From Hydractinia symbiolongicarpus (Eukaryota > Cnidaria > Hydrozoa > Anthoathecata > Hydractiniidae): a stretch of 64,000 nt of DNA. A model generated the notes under the pieces. The model was not told where the DNA came from and did no database searches. It worked only from the letters and a program-made list of their open reading frames with translations. Numbering within the stretch: the stretch's first letter is position 1; the number at the start of each line of letters is the position of its first letter. Location of the stretch: assembly GCF_029227915.1 (NCBI RefSeq), contig NC_079876.1:14942001-15006000 (forward strand), read 5' to 3'. Shown one piece after another: positions 23,272 through 34,719 of this stretch. The position numbers were made by a program, and so were the translations under genes.

Positions 23272-23557
23272 CTCAAGTCAGGTAAATTACTCAGCTTAAA
23301 CCCTTCTTTTGTGTAAAATTTAAGACGTCCTGTCCTGTACAAGGCCAACTTCTGTTTAGGCACTGAGACAATCTTGGTAATGGCTCTTATTGATCATCTA
23401 CCAACGCCGCTGCTTTTTCACCTTTCAAAATTTGTCTCATCTTCTGATATCATGAATACTATAAAATAAACCGTTTATCCTTGTTTCCGATCAATAGCCT
23501 CATTTCAAGCTCTTTCTCCTTTTACAGTATAATCAAAGACATGCCTTTTAAAACTAT

Positions 23558-23630
23558 GCCTCCGTGGCCTAATGGATAAGGCATCGGCCTCCTAAGACGG
23601 GGATTGTGGGTCCGGGTCCCGTTGGAGGTG
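23558..23630 (+). tRNA. tRNA-Arg(CCT), variant
   Basis: Canonical acceptor except T66 (wobble). A40 fault. T loop TCCGGGT. Confidence 0.5.
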
Positions 23631-24045
23631 CTCAAGTCATATAAATTACTCAAAATCTAACCTCTTTATCTGTGTCGTTAAAGGCATCCTGTCCCGAAAA
23701 CAACCATGATCTGTTTTGAAAGTAATACTAGAGAAATTCATTTAATTATCATTTACTTCTTGATGCGCTTCGAAATTTGTCAGAAGTTGTGAAATTATGG
23801 ATACTTTAGAATAACCGTTTATCCTTGTTTCCGATCGATAGCCTCATTTCAACATCGGTTTAGGCACAAATAGTTGCTCTCATTGATCATCTACCAACGC
23901 CGCTGCTTTTTCACCTTTCGAAATTTCTCTCATCTTCTGATATCATGAATACTTCTAAATAAACGTTTATCCTTGCTTCTGATTAATTGCGATTTTTTTA
24001 GCTCTTTTTCTTGTAATATAATTAAAAATATACATTTTAAACGAA
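23631..24045 (+). repeat. Composite 415-bp spacer (A joined to B)
   Basis: Runs as spacer A to about 23,850 (CCTCATTTCAA) and then continues inside spacer B at GGTTTAGGCAC. The end of A, a tRNA and the start of B are missing, and A itself has an internal deletion near 23,755. Copied at about 26,648-27,062. Confidence 0.8.
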
Positions 24046-24118
24046 GCATCCGTGGCCTAATGAATAAGGCATCAGTGTCTTAACCCAGGGATTGCGGTGT
24101 CGAGTCTCATCGAAGGAG
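24046..24118 (+). pseudogene. Class L tRNA-like unit (CTT)
   Basis: Anticodon stem TCAGT/CCCAG. Preceded by the unusual 415-bp composite spacer. Confidence 0.8.
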
Positions 24119-24409
24119 CTCAAGTCATAAAAATTACTTAAAACCTATCCTCGTTATCGGTGTCGTTAAAGGTATCCTGTCCGGAAAACAACCATGATCT
24201 GTTTTGAAAGTAATATTTAAAGCATTCTTGAGAAATACATTTATTTATCATTTACCAAAACTGTTTTTTCATGCGCTTCGAAATTTGTCTCATGTTGTGA
24301 AATTATGGATACTTTAGAATAACCGTTTATCCTTGTTTCCGATCAATAGCCTCATTTCAAGCTCTTTCTCCTTTTACAGTACAATCAAAGACATGCCTTT
24401 TAAAACTAT

Positions 24410-24482
24410 GACTCCGTGGCCTAATGGATAAGGCATCGGCTTCTTAAGACGGGAATTGTGGGTCCGAGTCCCGTCAGAGGTG
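24410..24482 (+). pseudogene. tRNA-like, anticodon CTT in R-type body
   Basis: Loop TTCTTAA, A40 fault, A2 and A67 in the acceptor. Its duplicate at 27427 reads CCT. Confidence 0.6.
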
Positions 24483-24773
24483 CTCAAGTCATATCAATTA
24501 CTCAAAATCTAACCTCTTTATCTGTGTCGTTAAAGGCATCCTGTCCCGAAAACAACCATGATCTGTTTTGAAAGTAATATTTGAAGCATTCTTGAGAAAT
24601 ACATTTATTTATCATTTACCAAAACTGTTTTTTCATGAACTTCGAAATTTGTCTCATGTTGTGAAATTATGGATACTTTAGAATAACCGTTTATCCTTGT
24701 TTTCGATCAATAGCCTCATTTCAAGCTCTTTCTACTTTTACAGTATAATCAAAGACATGCCTTTTAAAACTAT

Positions 24774-24846
24774 GCCTTCGTGGCCTAGTGGATAAGGCAT
24801 CGGCCTCCTCAGCTGGGGTTTGCGGGTTCGAGTCTCGTCGGAGGTG
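24774..24846 (+). tRNA. tRNA-Arg(CCT), fully paired variant
   Basis: T5/G68, G29/T41 and G52/T62 are wobbles, so every stem pairs. Loop CTCCTCA has C37. B box GGTTCGAGTCT. Confidence 0.65.
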
Positions 24847-25127
24847 CTCAAATCAGGTAAGTTACTCAGTTTAAACCCTCCTTATGTGTGAAATTTAAGA
24901 CGTCCTGTCCTGTACACGGCCAATTTCTGTTTAGGCACTGAGACAATCTTCATAATGGCTCTTATTGATCATCTACCAATGCCGCTGCTTTTTCACCTTT
25001 CGGAATTTGTCTCATCTTCTGATATCATGAATACTTTAAAATAAACGTTTATCCTTGCTTCTGATCAATTCCGATTTTGTTAGCTCTTTTTCTTGTTATA
25101 TCATTAAAAATATACATTTAAAACGAA

Positions 25128-25200
25128 GCCGCCGTGGCTTAATGAATAAGGCATCGGTGTCTTAACCCCGGGATTGCGGTGTCGAGTGTCATCAAAGGAG
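25128..25200 (+). pseudogene. Class L tRNA-like unit (CTT)
   Basis: Acceptor GCCGCCG; T loop GTCGAGT. Confidence 0.8.
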
Positions 25201-25491
25201 CTCAAGTCATAAAAATTACTTAAAACCTATCCTCTTTATCTGTGTCGTTAAAGCTATTCTGTCCCGAAAACAACCATGATCTGTTTTGAAAGTAATATTT
25301 GAAGCTTTCTTGAGAAATACATTTATTTATCATTTACCAAAACTGTTTTTTCATGCGCTTCGAAATTTGTCTCATGTTGTGAAATTATGGATACTTTAGA
25401 ATAACCGTTTATCCTTTTTTTCGATCAATAGCCTCATTTCAAGCTCTTTTTACTTTTACAGTATAATCAAAGACATGCCTTTTGAAACTAT

Positions 25492-25564
25492 GCCTCCGTG
25501 GCCTAATGGATAAGGCATCGGCCACCTAAGACGTGGATTGCGGTGTCGAGTCTCATCGAAGGAG
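25492..25564 (+). pseudogene. Class H hybrid
   Basis: Duplicate of 22474 at +3,018. Confidence 0.75.
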
Positions 25565-25855
25565 CTTAAGTCATAAAAATTACTCAAAATCTAACCTCTT
25601 TATCTGTGTCGTTAAAGGCATCCTGTCCCGAAAACAACCATGTTCTGTTTCGAAAGTAATTCTCGAAGCATTCTTTAGAAAGACATTTATTGATCATTTA
25701 CCAACACTGTTTCCTTATGCGTTTCGAAATTTGTCTTATTTTTCGAAGTAATGAGTTTTTCGGAATAGCCATTTATGCTCGTTTCCGATCAATAGCTTCA
25801 TTTCAAGCTCTTTCTCCTTTTACAGTATAATCAAAGACATTCCTTTTAAAAATAT

Positions 25856-25928
25856 GACTCCGTGGCCTAATGGATAAGGCATCGGCCTCCTAAGACCGGG
25901 TTTGTGGGTCCGAGTCCCGTCGAAGGAG
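25856..25928 (+). pseudogene. tRNA-Arg(CCT)-like
   Basis: Duplicate of 22838 at +3,018, with the stem now GACCG. Confidence 0.5.
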
Positions 25929-26215
25929 CTCAAGTCATATGCATTACTCAAAATCTAACCTCTTTATCTGTGTCGTTAAAGGCATCCTGTCCCAAAAACA
26001 ACCATGTTTGTTTCGAAAGTAATTCTCGAAGCAATCTTTAGAAAGACATTTATTGATCATTTACCAACACTGTTTCCTTATGCGTTTCGAAATTTGTCTT
26101 ATTTTTCGAAGTAATGAGTTTTTCGGAATAGCCATTTATGCTTGTTTCCGATTAATAGCGTCATTTTAAACTCTTTTTTTTTATAGCCTAATCAAAACAT
26201 ATCTTTTGATACTAT

Positions 26216-26288
26216 GCCTTCGTGGCCTAATGGATAAGGCATCGGCCTCCTAAGCCGGGGAGTGCGGGTTCGAATCCCGTCGGAGGTG
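26216..26288 (+). tRNA. tRNA-Arg(CCT), near-canonical
   Basis: Duplicate of 23199 at +3,017, same body. Confidence 0.85.
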
Positions 26289-26574
26289 CTCAAGTCAGGT
26301 AAATTACTCAGCTTAAACCCTTCTTTTGTGTAAAATTTAAGACGTCCTGTCCTGTACAAGGCCAACTTCTGTTTAGGCACTGAGACAATCTTGGTAATGG
26401 CTCTTATTGATCATCTACCAACGCCGCTGCTTTTTCACCTTTCAAAATTTGTCTCATCTTCTGATATCATGAATACTATAAAATAAACCGTTTATCCTTG
26501 TTTCCGATCAATAGCCTCATTTCAAGCTCTTTCTCCTTTTACAGTATAATCAAAGACATGCCTTTTAAAACTAT

Positions 26575-26647
26575 GCCTCCGTGGCCTAATGGATAAGGCA
26601 TCGGCCTCCTAAGACGGGGATTGTGGGTCCGGGTCCCGTTGGAGGTG
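26575..26647 (+). tRNA. tRNA-Arg(CCT), variant
   Basis: Duplicate of 23558 at +3,017. Confidence 0.5.
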
Positions 26648-27062
26648 CTCAAGTCATATAAATTACTCAAAATCTAACCTCTTTATCTGTGTCGTTAAAG
26701 GCATCCTGTCCCGAAAACAACCATGATCTGTTTTGAAAGTAATACTAGAGAAATTCATTTAATTATCATTTACTTCTTGATGCGCTTCGAAATTTGTCAG
26801 AAGTTGTGAAATTATGGATACTTTAGAATAACCGTTTATCCTTGTTTCCGATCGATAGCCTCATTTCAACATCGGTTTAGGCACAAATAGTTGCTCTCAT
26901 TGATCATCTACCAACGCCGCTGCTTTTTCACCTTTCGAAATTTCTCTCATCTTCTGATATCATGAATACTTCTAAATAAACGTTTATCCTTGCTTCTGAT
27001 TAATTGCGATTTTTTTAGCTCTTTTTCTTGTAATATAATTAAAAATATACATTTTAAACGAA
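26648..27062 (+). repeat. Composite spacer, second copy
   Basis: Same A-to-B fusion as 23,631, carried along by the 3.02-kb duplication. Confidence 0.8.
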
Positions 27063-27135
27063 GCATCCGTGGCCTAATGAATAAGGCATCAGTGTCTTAA
27101 CCCAGGGATTGCGGTGTCGAGTCTCATCGAAGGAG
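27063..27135 (+). pseudogene. Class L tRNA-like unit (CTT)
   Basis: Duplicate of 24046 at +3,017. Confidence 0.8.
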
Positions 27136-27426
27136 CTCAAGTCATAAAAATTACTTAAAACCTATCCTCGTTATCGGTGTCGTTAAAGGTATCCTGTCCG
27201 GAAAACTACCATGATCTGTTTTGAAAGTAATATTTAAAGCATTCTTGAGAAATACATTTATTTATCATTTACCAAAACTGTTTTTTCATGCGCTTCGAAA
27301 TTTGTCTCATGTTTTGAAATTATGGATACTTTAGAATAACCGTTTATCCTTGTTTCCGATCAATAGCCTCATTTCAAGCTCTTTCTCCTTTTACAGTACA
27401 ATCAAAGACATGCCTTTTAAAACTAT

Positions 27427-27499
27427 GACTCCGTGGCCTAATGGATAAGGCATCGGCTTCCTAAGACGGGAATTGTGGGTCCGAGTCCCGTCAGAGGTG
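27427..27499 (+). pseudogene. tRNA-Arg(CCT)-like
   Basis: Duplicate of 24410 at +3,017, but the loop is TTCCTAA (CCT): one copy changed anticodon after duplication. Confidence 0.55.
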
Positions 27500-27790
27500 C
27501 TCAAGTCATATCAATTACTCAAAATCTAACCTCTTTATCTGTGTCGTTAAAGGCATCCTGCGTCGAAAACAACCATGTTCTGTTTCGAAAGTAATTCTCG
27601 AAGCATTCTTGAGTAAGACTTTTATTGATCCTTTACCAACACTGTTTCTTTATGCATTTCAAAATTTGTCTCATGTTGTGAAATTATGGATACTTTAGAA
27701 TAACCGTTGATCCTTGTTTCCGACCAATATCCTCACTTCAAACTCTTTCCCTTTTCATAGTATAATCAAAAACATGTCTTTTAAAACTAT

Positions 27791-27863
27791 GCCTCCGTGG
27801 CATAATGGATAAGGCATCGGCCTCCTAAGCCGGGGATTGGGGGTTTGAGTCCCGTCGGAGGTG
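27791..27863 (+). tRNA. tRNA-Arg(CCT), variant
   Basis: Acceptor and anticodon arms canonical. One D-stem mismatch (GCAT). C56 is T, which damages the B box. Confidence 0.6.
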
Positions 27864-28152
27864 CTCAACTAATATGAAATACTTAAAACCTATCCTCTTT
27901 ATCTGTGTCGTTAAAGGTATCCTGTCCCGAAAACAACCATGTTCTGTTTCGAAAGTAACTCGAAGCATTCTTTAGAAAGACATTTATTGATCATTTACCA
28001 ACACTGTTTTTTCATGCGTTTCGAAATTTGTCTCATGTTGTGAAATTATGGATACTTCAGAAGAACCGTTTATCTTTGTTTCCGATCAATAGCCTCATTT
28101 CAAGCTCTTTCCCGTTTTACAGTATAATCAAAGACATGCCTTTTAAAACTAT

Positions 28153-28225
28153 GCCTCCGTGGCCTAATGTATAAGGCATCGGCCTCCTAAGACGGGGATT
28201 GCGGTGTCGAGTGTCATCAAAGGAG
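28153..28225 (+). pseudogene. Class H hybrid
   Basis: CCT loop with A40, class L 3' half. D loop AATGTATA. Confidence 0.75.
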
Positions 28226-28515
28226 CTCAAGTCATAAAAATTACTTAAAACCTATCCTCTTTATCTGTGTCGTTAAAGCTATTCTGTCCCGAAAACAACC
28301 ATGATCTGTTTTGAAAGTAATATTTGAAGCATTCTTGAGAAATACATTTATTTATGATTTACCAAAACTGTTTTTTCATGAATTCGAAAATTGTCTCATG
28401 TTGTGAAATTATGGATACTTTAGAATAACCGTTTATCCTTGTTTTCGATCAATAGCCTCATTTCAAGCTCTTTCTACTTTTACAGTATAATCAAAGACAT
28501 GCCTTTTAAAACTAT

Positions 28516-28588
28516 GCCTTCGTGGCCTAGTGGATAAGGCATCGGCCTCCTCAGCTGGGGTTTGCGGGTTCGAGTCTCGTCGGAGGTG
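28516..28588 (+). tRNA. tRNA-Arg(CCT), fully paired variant
   Basis: Same body as 24774. Confidence 0.65.
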
Positions 28589-28869
28589 CTCAAATCAGGT
28601 AAGTTACTCAGTTTAAACCCTCCTTATGTGTGAAATTTAAGACGTCCTGTCCTGTACACGGCCAATTTCTGTTTAGGCACTGAGACAATCTTCATAATGG
28701 CTCTTATTGATCATCTACCAATGCCGCTGCTTTTTCACCTTTCGGAATTTGTCTCATCTTCTGATATCATGAATACTTTAAAATAAACGTTTATCCTTGC
28801 TTCTGATCAATTCCGATTTTGTTAGCTCTTTTTCTTGTTATATCATTAAAAATATACATTTAAAACGAA

Positions 28870-28942
28870 GCCGCCGTGGCTTAATGAATAAGGCATCGGT
28901 GTCTTAACCCCGGGATTGCGGTGTCGAGTGTCATCAAAGGAG
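28870..28942 (+). pseudogene. Class L tRNA-like unit (CTT)
   Basis: Same body as 25128. Confidence 0.8.
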
Positions 28943-29233
28943 CTCAAGTCATAAAAATTACTTAAAACCTATCCTCTTTATCTGTGTCGTTAAAGCTATT
29001 CTGTCCCGAAAACAACCATGATCTGTTTTGAAAGTAATATTTGAAGCTTTCTTGAGAAATACATTTATTTATCATTTACCAAAACTGTTTTTTCATGCGC
29101 TTCGAAATTTGTCTCATGTTGTGAAATTATGGATACTTTAGAATAACCGTTTATCCTTTTTTTCGATCAATAGCCTCATTTCAAGCTCTTTTTACTTTTA
29201 CAGTATAATCAAAGACATGCCTTTTGAAACTAT

Positions 29234-29306
29234 GCCTCCGTGGCCTAATGGATAAGGCATCGGCCTCCTAAGCCGGGGTTTGCGGGTGCGAATCTCGTCG
29301 AAAGTG
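29234..29306 (+). tRNA. tRNA-Arg(CCT), variant
   Basis: D and anticodon arms canonical. T loop TGCGAAT. A68 and A70 in the acceptor. Confidence 0.45.
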
Positions 29307-29587
29307 CTCAAATCAGGTAAGTTACTCAGCTTAAACCCTCCTTATGTGTGAAATTTAAGACGTCCTGTCCTGTACACGGCCAACTTCTGTATAGACACTG
29401 TGACAATCTTGATAATGGCTCTTATTGATCATCTACCAACGCCGCTGCTTTTTCACCTTTCGAAATTTGTCTCATCTTCTGTTATCAGGAATACTTTAAA
29501 ATAAACGTTTATCCTTGTTTCTGATCAATTGCGATTTTGTAAGCTCTTTTTCTTGTAATATAATTAAAAATTTACATTTTAAACGAC

Positions 29588-29659
29588 GCATCCGTGGCCT
29601 AATGAATAAGCATCGGTGTCTTAACCCAGGGATTGCGGTGTCGAGTCCCATCGAAGGAG
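29588..29659 (+). pseudogene. Class L unit, 1-nt deletion
   Basis: 72 nt: one G lost from the D stem (AAGC). Confidence 0.8.
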
Positions 29660-29950
29660 CTCAAGTCATAAAAATTACTTAAAACCTATCCTCTTTATCG
29701 GTGTCGTTAAAGGTATCCTGTCCCGAAAACAACCATGATCTGTTTTGAAAGTAATATTTGAAGCGATCTTGAGAAATACATTTATTTATCATTTACCAAA
29801 ACTGTTTTTTCATGCGTTTCGAAATTTGTCTCATGTTGTGAAATTATGGATGCTTCACAAGAACCGTTTATGTTTGTTTCCGATCAATAGCCTCATTTCA
29901 AGCTCTTTCCCGTTTTACAGTATAATCAAAGACATGCCTTTTAAAACTAT

Positions 29951-30023
29951 GCCTCCGTGGACTAATGGATAAGGCATCGGCCTCCTAAGACGAGGATTGC
30001 GGTGTCGAGTGTCATCAAAGGAG
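29951..30023 (+). pseudogene. Class H hybrid
   Basis: A11 in the A box, CCT loop, A40 and A43, class L 3' half. Confidence 0.75.
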
Positions 30024-30314
30024 CTCAAGTCATAAAAATTACTTAAAACCTATCCTCTTTATCTGTGTCGTTAAAGCTATTCTGTCCCGAAAACAACCAT
30101 GATCTGTTTTGAAAGTAATATTTGAAGCATTCTTGAGAAATACAATTATTTATCATTTACCAAAACTGTTTTTTCATGAACTTCGAAATTTGTCTCATGT
30201 TGTGAAATTATGGATACTTTAGAATAACCGTTTATCCTTGTTTTCGATCAATAGCCTCATTTCAAGCTCTTTCTACTTTTACAGTATAATCAAAGACATG
30301 CCTTTTAAAACTAT

Positions 30315-30387
30315 GCCTCCGTCGCCTAATGGATAAGGCATCGGCCTCTTAAGACGGGGATTGTGGGTCCGAGTCCCGTCGGGGGTG
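30315..30387 (+). pseudogene. tRNA-like, anticodon CTT in R-type body
   Basis: Loop CTCTTAA, A40 facing G30, C9 in the A box, acceptor CGGGGGT. Confidence 0.6.
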
Positions 30388-30677
30388 CTCAAGTCATATG
30401 AATTACTCAAAATCTAACCTCTTTATCTGTGTCGTTAAAGGCATCCTGTCCCGAAAATAACCATGCTCTGTTTCAAAAGTAATTCTCGAAGCATTCTTTA
30501 GAAAGACATTTATTGATCATTTACCAACACTGATTCCTTATGCGTTTCGAAATTTGTCTTATTTTTCGAAGTAATGAGTTTTTCGGAATAGCCATTTATG
30601 CTTGTTTCCGATCAATAGCGTCATTTTAAATTCTTTCTTTTTTTATAGCATAATCAAAACATATCTTTTAAAACTAT

Positions 30678-30750
30678 GCCTCCGTGGCCTAATAGATAAG
30701 GCATCAGCCCCCTAAGCCGGAGTTTGCGGGTTCGAATCTCGTCGAAGGTG
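30678..30750 (+). pseudogene. tRNA-Arg(CCT)-like
   Basis: Loop CCCCTAA lacks U33. A29 mismatch. B box GGTTCGAATCT. Confidence 0.55.
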
Positions 30751-31031
30751 CTCAAATCAGGTAAGTTACTCAGCTTAAACCCTCCTTATGTGTGAAATTT
30801 AAGACGTCCTGTCCTGTACACGGCCAACTTCTGTTTAGGCACTGAGACAATCTGGATAATGGATCTTATTGATTATCTACCAACGCCGCTGCTTTTTCAC
30901 CTTTCGAAATTTGTCTCATCTTCTGATATCATGAATACTTTAAAATAAACGTTTATCCTTGCTTCTGATCAATTGCGATTTTGTTAGCTCTTTTTCTTGT
31001 AATATAATTAAAAATATACATTTAAAACGAA

Positions 31032-31104
31032 GCATCCGTGGCCTAATGAATAAGGCATCGGCGTCTTAACCCGGGGATTGCGGTGTCGAGTCTCATCGAA
31101 GGAG
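31032..31104 (+). pseudogene. Class L tRNA-like unit (CTT)
   Basis: Class L with anticodon stem beginning TCGGC. Confidence 0.8.
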
Positions 31105-31395
31105 CTCAAGTCATAAAAATTACTTAAAACCTATCCACTTTATCTGTTTCGTTAAAGGTATCCTGTCCCGAAAACAACCATGATCTGTTTTGAAAGTAAT
31201 ATTTGAAGCGATCTTGAGAAATGCATCTATTTATCATTTACCAAAACTGTTTTTTCATGCGTTTCGAAATTTGTCTCATGTTGTGAAATTATGGATGCTT
31301 CAGAAGAACCGTTTATCTTTGTTTCCAATCAATAGTCTCATTTCAAGCTCTTTCCCGTTTTACAGTATAATCAAAGACATGCCTTTTAAAACTAT

Positions 31396-31468
31396 GCCTC
31401 CGTGGCCTAATGGATAAGCCATCGGCCTCCTAAGACGGGGATTGCGGTGTCAAGTGTCATCAAAGGAG
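31396..31468 (+). pseudogene. Class H hybrid (left edge of 12.9-kb copy 1)
   Basis: CCT loop, A40, class L 3' half with T loop GTCAAGT. The first 12,921-bp copy begins in its anticodon arm. Confidence 0.75.
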
Positions 31469-31759
31469 CTCAAGTCATAAAAATTACTTAAAACCTATCC
31501 TCTTTATCTGTGTCCCTAAAGCTATTCTGTCCCGAAAACAACCATGATCTGTTTTGAAAGTAATATTTGAAGCATTCTTGAGAAATACATTTATTTATCA
31601 TTTACCAAAACTGTTTTTTCATGAACTTCGAAATTTGTCTCATGTTGTGAAATTATGGATACTTTAGAATAACCGTTTATCCTTGTTTTCGATCAATAGC
31701 CTCATTTCAAGCTCTTTCTACTTTTACAGTATAATCAAAGACATGCCTCTTAAAACTAT

Positions 31760-31832
31760 GCCTTCGTGGCCTAATAAATAAGGCATCGGCCTCCTTAGCC
31801 AGGGATTGCGGGTTCGAATCCCGTCGGAGGTG
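31760..31832 (+). tRNA. tRNA-Arg(CCT), D loop damaged
   Basis: T arm and acceptor (T5 wobble) good. D loop AATAAATA lacks GG. A42 mismatch. Confidence 0.55.
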
Positions 31833-32123
31833 CTCAAGCCATATGAATTACTCAAAATCTAACCTCTTTATCTGTGTCGTTAAAGGCATCCTGTCCCGAA
31901 AACAACCATGTTCTGTTTCGAAAGTAATTATCGAAGGAGTCTTTAGAAAGACATTTATTGATCATTTACCAACACTGTTTTTTCATGCGCTTCGAAATTT
32001 GTCTAATGTTGTGAAATTATGGATACTTCAGAAGAACCGTTTATCTTTGCTTCCGATCAATAGCCTCATTTGAAGCTCTTTCCCCTCTTACAGTATAATC
32101 AAACACATGCCTTTTAAAACTAT

Positions 32124-32196
32124 GCCTCCGTGGCCTAATGAATAAAGCATCGGCCTCCTAAGACGGGGATTGCGGGTCCGAGTCCCGTCGAAGGTG
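32124..32196 (+). tRNA. tRNA-Arg(CCT), variant
   Basis: A40 fault, G19 lost, D stem AAGC, A68 facing C5, B box GGTCCGAGTCC. Confidence 0.4.
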
Positions 32197-32484
32197 CTCA
32201 AGTCATATGAATTACTCAAAATCTAACCTCTTTATCTGTGTCGTTAAAGGCATCCTGTCCCGAAAACAACCATGTTCTGCTTCGAAGGTAACTCGAAGCA
32301 TTCTTTAGAAAGAGATTTATTGATCATTTACCAACACTGTTTCCTTATGCGTTTCGAAATTTGTCTAATTTTTCGAAGTAATGAGTGTTTCGGAATAGCC
32401 ATTTATGCTTGTTTCCGATCAATAGCGTCATTTCAAACTCTTTCTTTTTTTATAGCATAATCAAAACATATCTTTTAAAACAAT

Positions 32485-32557
32485 GCCTCCGTGGCCTAAT
32501 GGATAAGACATCGGCCTCCTAAGCCGGGGATTGCGGGTTCGAATCCCGTCGGAGGTG
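32485..32557 (+). tRNA. tRNA-Arg(CCT), near-canonical
   Basis: One change from the canonical body: A24 in the D stem facing C11. Confidence 0.85.
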
Positions 32558-32838
32558 CACAAGTCAGGTAAATTACTCAGCTTAAAACCTCCTTATGTGT
32601 AAAATTTAAGACGTCCTGTCCTGTACACGGCCAACTTCTGTTTAGGCACTGAGACAATATTGATAATGGATCTTATTGATTATCTACCAACGCCGCTGCT
32701 TTTTCACCTTTCGAAATTTGTCTCATCTTCTGATATCATGAATACTTTAAAATAAACGTTTATCCTTGCTTCTGATCAATTGCGATTTTGTAAGCTCTTT
32801 TTCTTGTGATATAATTAAAAATATACATTTAAAACGAA

Positions 32839-32911
32839 GCATCCGTGGCCTAATGAATAAGGCATCGGTGTCTTAACCCGGGGATTGGGGTGTCGAGTCT
32901 CATCGAAGGAG
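32839..32911 (+). pseudogene. Class L tRNA-like unit (CTT)
   Basis: Class L with T stem GGGGT. Confidence 0.8.
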
Positions 32912-33202
32912 CTCAAGTCATAAAAATTACTTAAAACCTATCCTCTTTATCTGTGTCGTTAAAGGTATTCTGTCCCGAAAACAACCATGATCTGTTTTGA
33001 AAGTAATATTTGAAGCGATCTTGAGAAATACATTTATTTATCATTTACCAAAACTGTTTTTTCATGCGTTTCGAAATTTGTCTCATGTTGTGAAATTATG
33101 GATGCTTCAGAAGAACCGTTTATCTTTGTTTCCGATCAATAGCCTCATTTCAAGCTCTTTCCCGTTTTACAGTATAATCAAAGACATGCCTTTTAAAACC
33201 AT

Positions 33203-33275
33203 GCCTCCGTGGCCTAATGGATAAGCCATCGGCCTCCTAAGACGGGGATTGCGGTGTCAAGTGTCATCAAAGGAG
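33203..33275 (+). pseudogene. Class H hybrid
   Basis: Same body as 31396. Confidence 0.75.
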
Positions 33276-33566
33276 CTCAAGTCATAAAAATTACTTAAAA
33301 CCTATCCTCTTTATCTGTGTCGTTAAAGCTATTCTGTCCCGAAAACAACCATGATCTGTTTTGAAAGTAATATTTGAAGCATTCTTGAGAAATACATTTA
33401 TTTATCATTTACCAAAACTGTTTTTTCATGAACTTCGAAATTTGTCTCATGTTGTGAAATTATGGATACTTTAGAATAACCGTTTATCCTTGTTTTCGAT
33501 CAATAGGCTCATTTCAAGCTCTTTCTACTTTTACAGTATAATCAAAGACACGCCTTTTAAATCTAT

Positions 33567-33639
33567 GCTTTCGTGGCCTAGTGGATAAGGCATCGGCCTC
33601 CTAAGCCGGGGTTTGCGGGTTCGAATCTCGTCGAAGGTG
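33567..33639 (+). tRNA. tRNA-Arg(CCT), compensated acceptor pair
   Basis: T5 and A68 are both changed, so T5:A68 replaces C5:G68. T3/G70 wobbles. Anticodon arm canonical. B box GGTTCGAATCT. Every stem pairs. Confidence 0.7.
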
Positions 33640-33920
33640 CTCAAATCAGGTAAGTTACTCAGCTTAAACCCTCCTTATGTGTGAAATTTAAGACGTCCTG
33701 TCCTGTACACGGCCAACTTCTGTTTAGACACTGTGACAATCTTGATAATGGTTCTTATTGATCATCTACCAACGCCGCTGCTTTTTCACCTTTCGAAATT
33801 TGTCTCATCTTCTGTTATCAGGAATACTTTAAAATAAACGTTTATCCTTGCTTCTGATCAATTGCGATTTTATAAGCTCTTTTTCTTGTAATGTAATTAA
33901 AAATATACATTTTAAACGAC

Positions 33921-33992
33921 GCATCCGTGGCCTAATGAATAAGCATCGGTGTCTTAACCCAGGGATTGCGGTGTCAAGTCCCATCGAAGGAG
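33921..33992 (+). pseudogene. Class L unit, 1-nt deletion
   Basis: Same 72-nt form as 29588. Confidence 0.8.
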
Positions 33993-34283
33993 CTCAAGTC
34001 ATAAAAATTACTTAAAACCTATCCTCTTTATCGGTGTCGTTAAAGGTATCCTGTCCCGAAAACAACCATGATCTGTTTTGAAAGTAATATTTGAAGCGAT
34101 CTTGAGAAATACATTTATTTATCATTTACCAAAACTGTTTTTTCATGCGCTTCGAAATTTGTCTCATGTTGTGAAAATATGGATACTTCAGAATAACCGT
34201 TTATCCTTGTTTCCGATCAATAGCCTCATTTCAAGCTCTTTCTCCTTTTACAGCATAATCAAAGACATGCCTTTTAAAACTAT

Positions 34284-34356
34284 GCCTCCGTGGCCTAATG
34301 AATAAGGCATCAGCCTCCTTATCCGGGGATTGCAGGTTCGAATGCCGTCGGAGGTG
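34284..34356 (+). pseudogene. tRNA-Arg(CCT)-like
   Basis: Anticodon stem TCAGC/TCCGG broken at both ends, loop CTCCTTA. T loop canonical but C61 is G. Confidence 0.5.
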
Positions 34357-34646
34357 CTCAAGTCATATGAATTACTCAAAATCTAACCTCTTTATCTGTG
34401 TCGTTAAAGGCATCCTGTCCCAAAACAACCATGTTCTGTTTCGAAAGTAATTATCGAAGGAATCTTTAGAAAGACATTTATTGATCATTTACCAAAACTG
34501 TTTTTTCATGCGCTTCGAAATTTGTCTAATGTTGTGAAATTATGGATACTTCAGAAGAACCGTTTATCTTTGCTTCCGATCAATAGCCTCATTTGAAGCT
34601 CTTTCCCCTCTTACAGTATAATCAAACACATGCCTTTTAAAACTAT

Positions 34647-34719
34647 GCCTCCGTGGCCTAATGGATAATGCATCGGCCTCCTAAGACGGGGATTGCGGGT
34701 CCGAGTCCCGTCGAAGGTG
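34647..34719 (+). tRNA. tRNA-Arg(CCT), variant
   Basis: D stem ATGC, A40 fault, A68, B box GGTCCGAGTCC. Confidence 0.4.

Larger units (their letters stand above)
24541..25515 (+). repeat. 0.97-kb segment repeated at about 28,284-29,257
   Basis: Covers the units at 24774 and 25128 with flanks. It ends inside the tRNA anticodon arm, where CCACCT in one copy is CCTCCT in the other. Confidence 0.8.
22474..27560 (+). repeat. 3.02-kb tandem duplication
   Basis: 22,474-24,543 matches 25,492-27,560 (offset 3,018 falling to 3,017). The left switch lies inside a tRNA body; the right end falls in spacer A. Confidence 0.87.
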
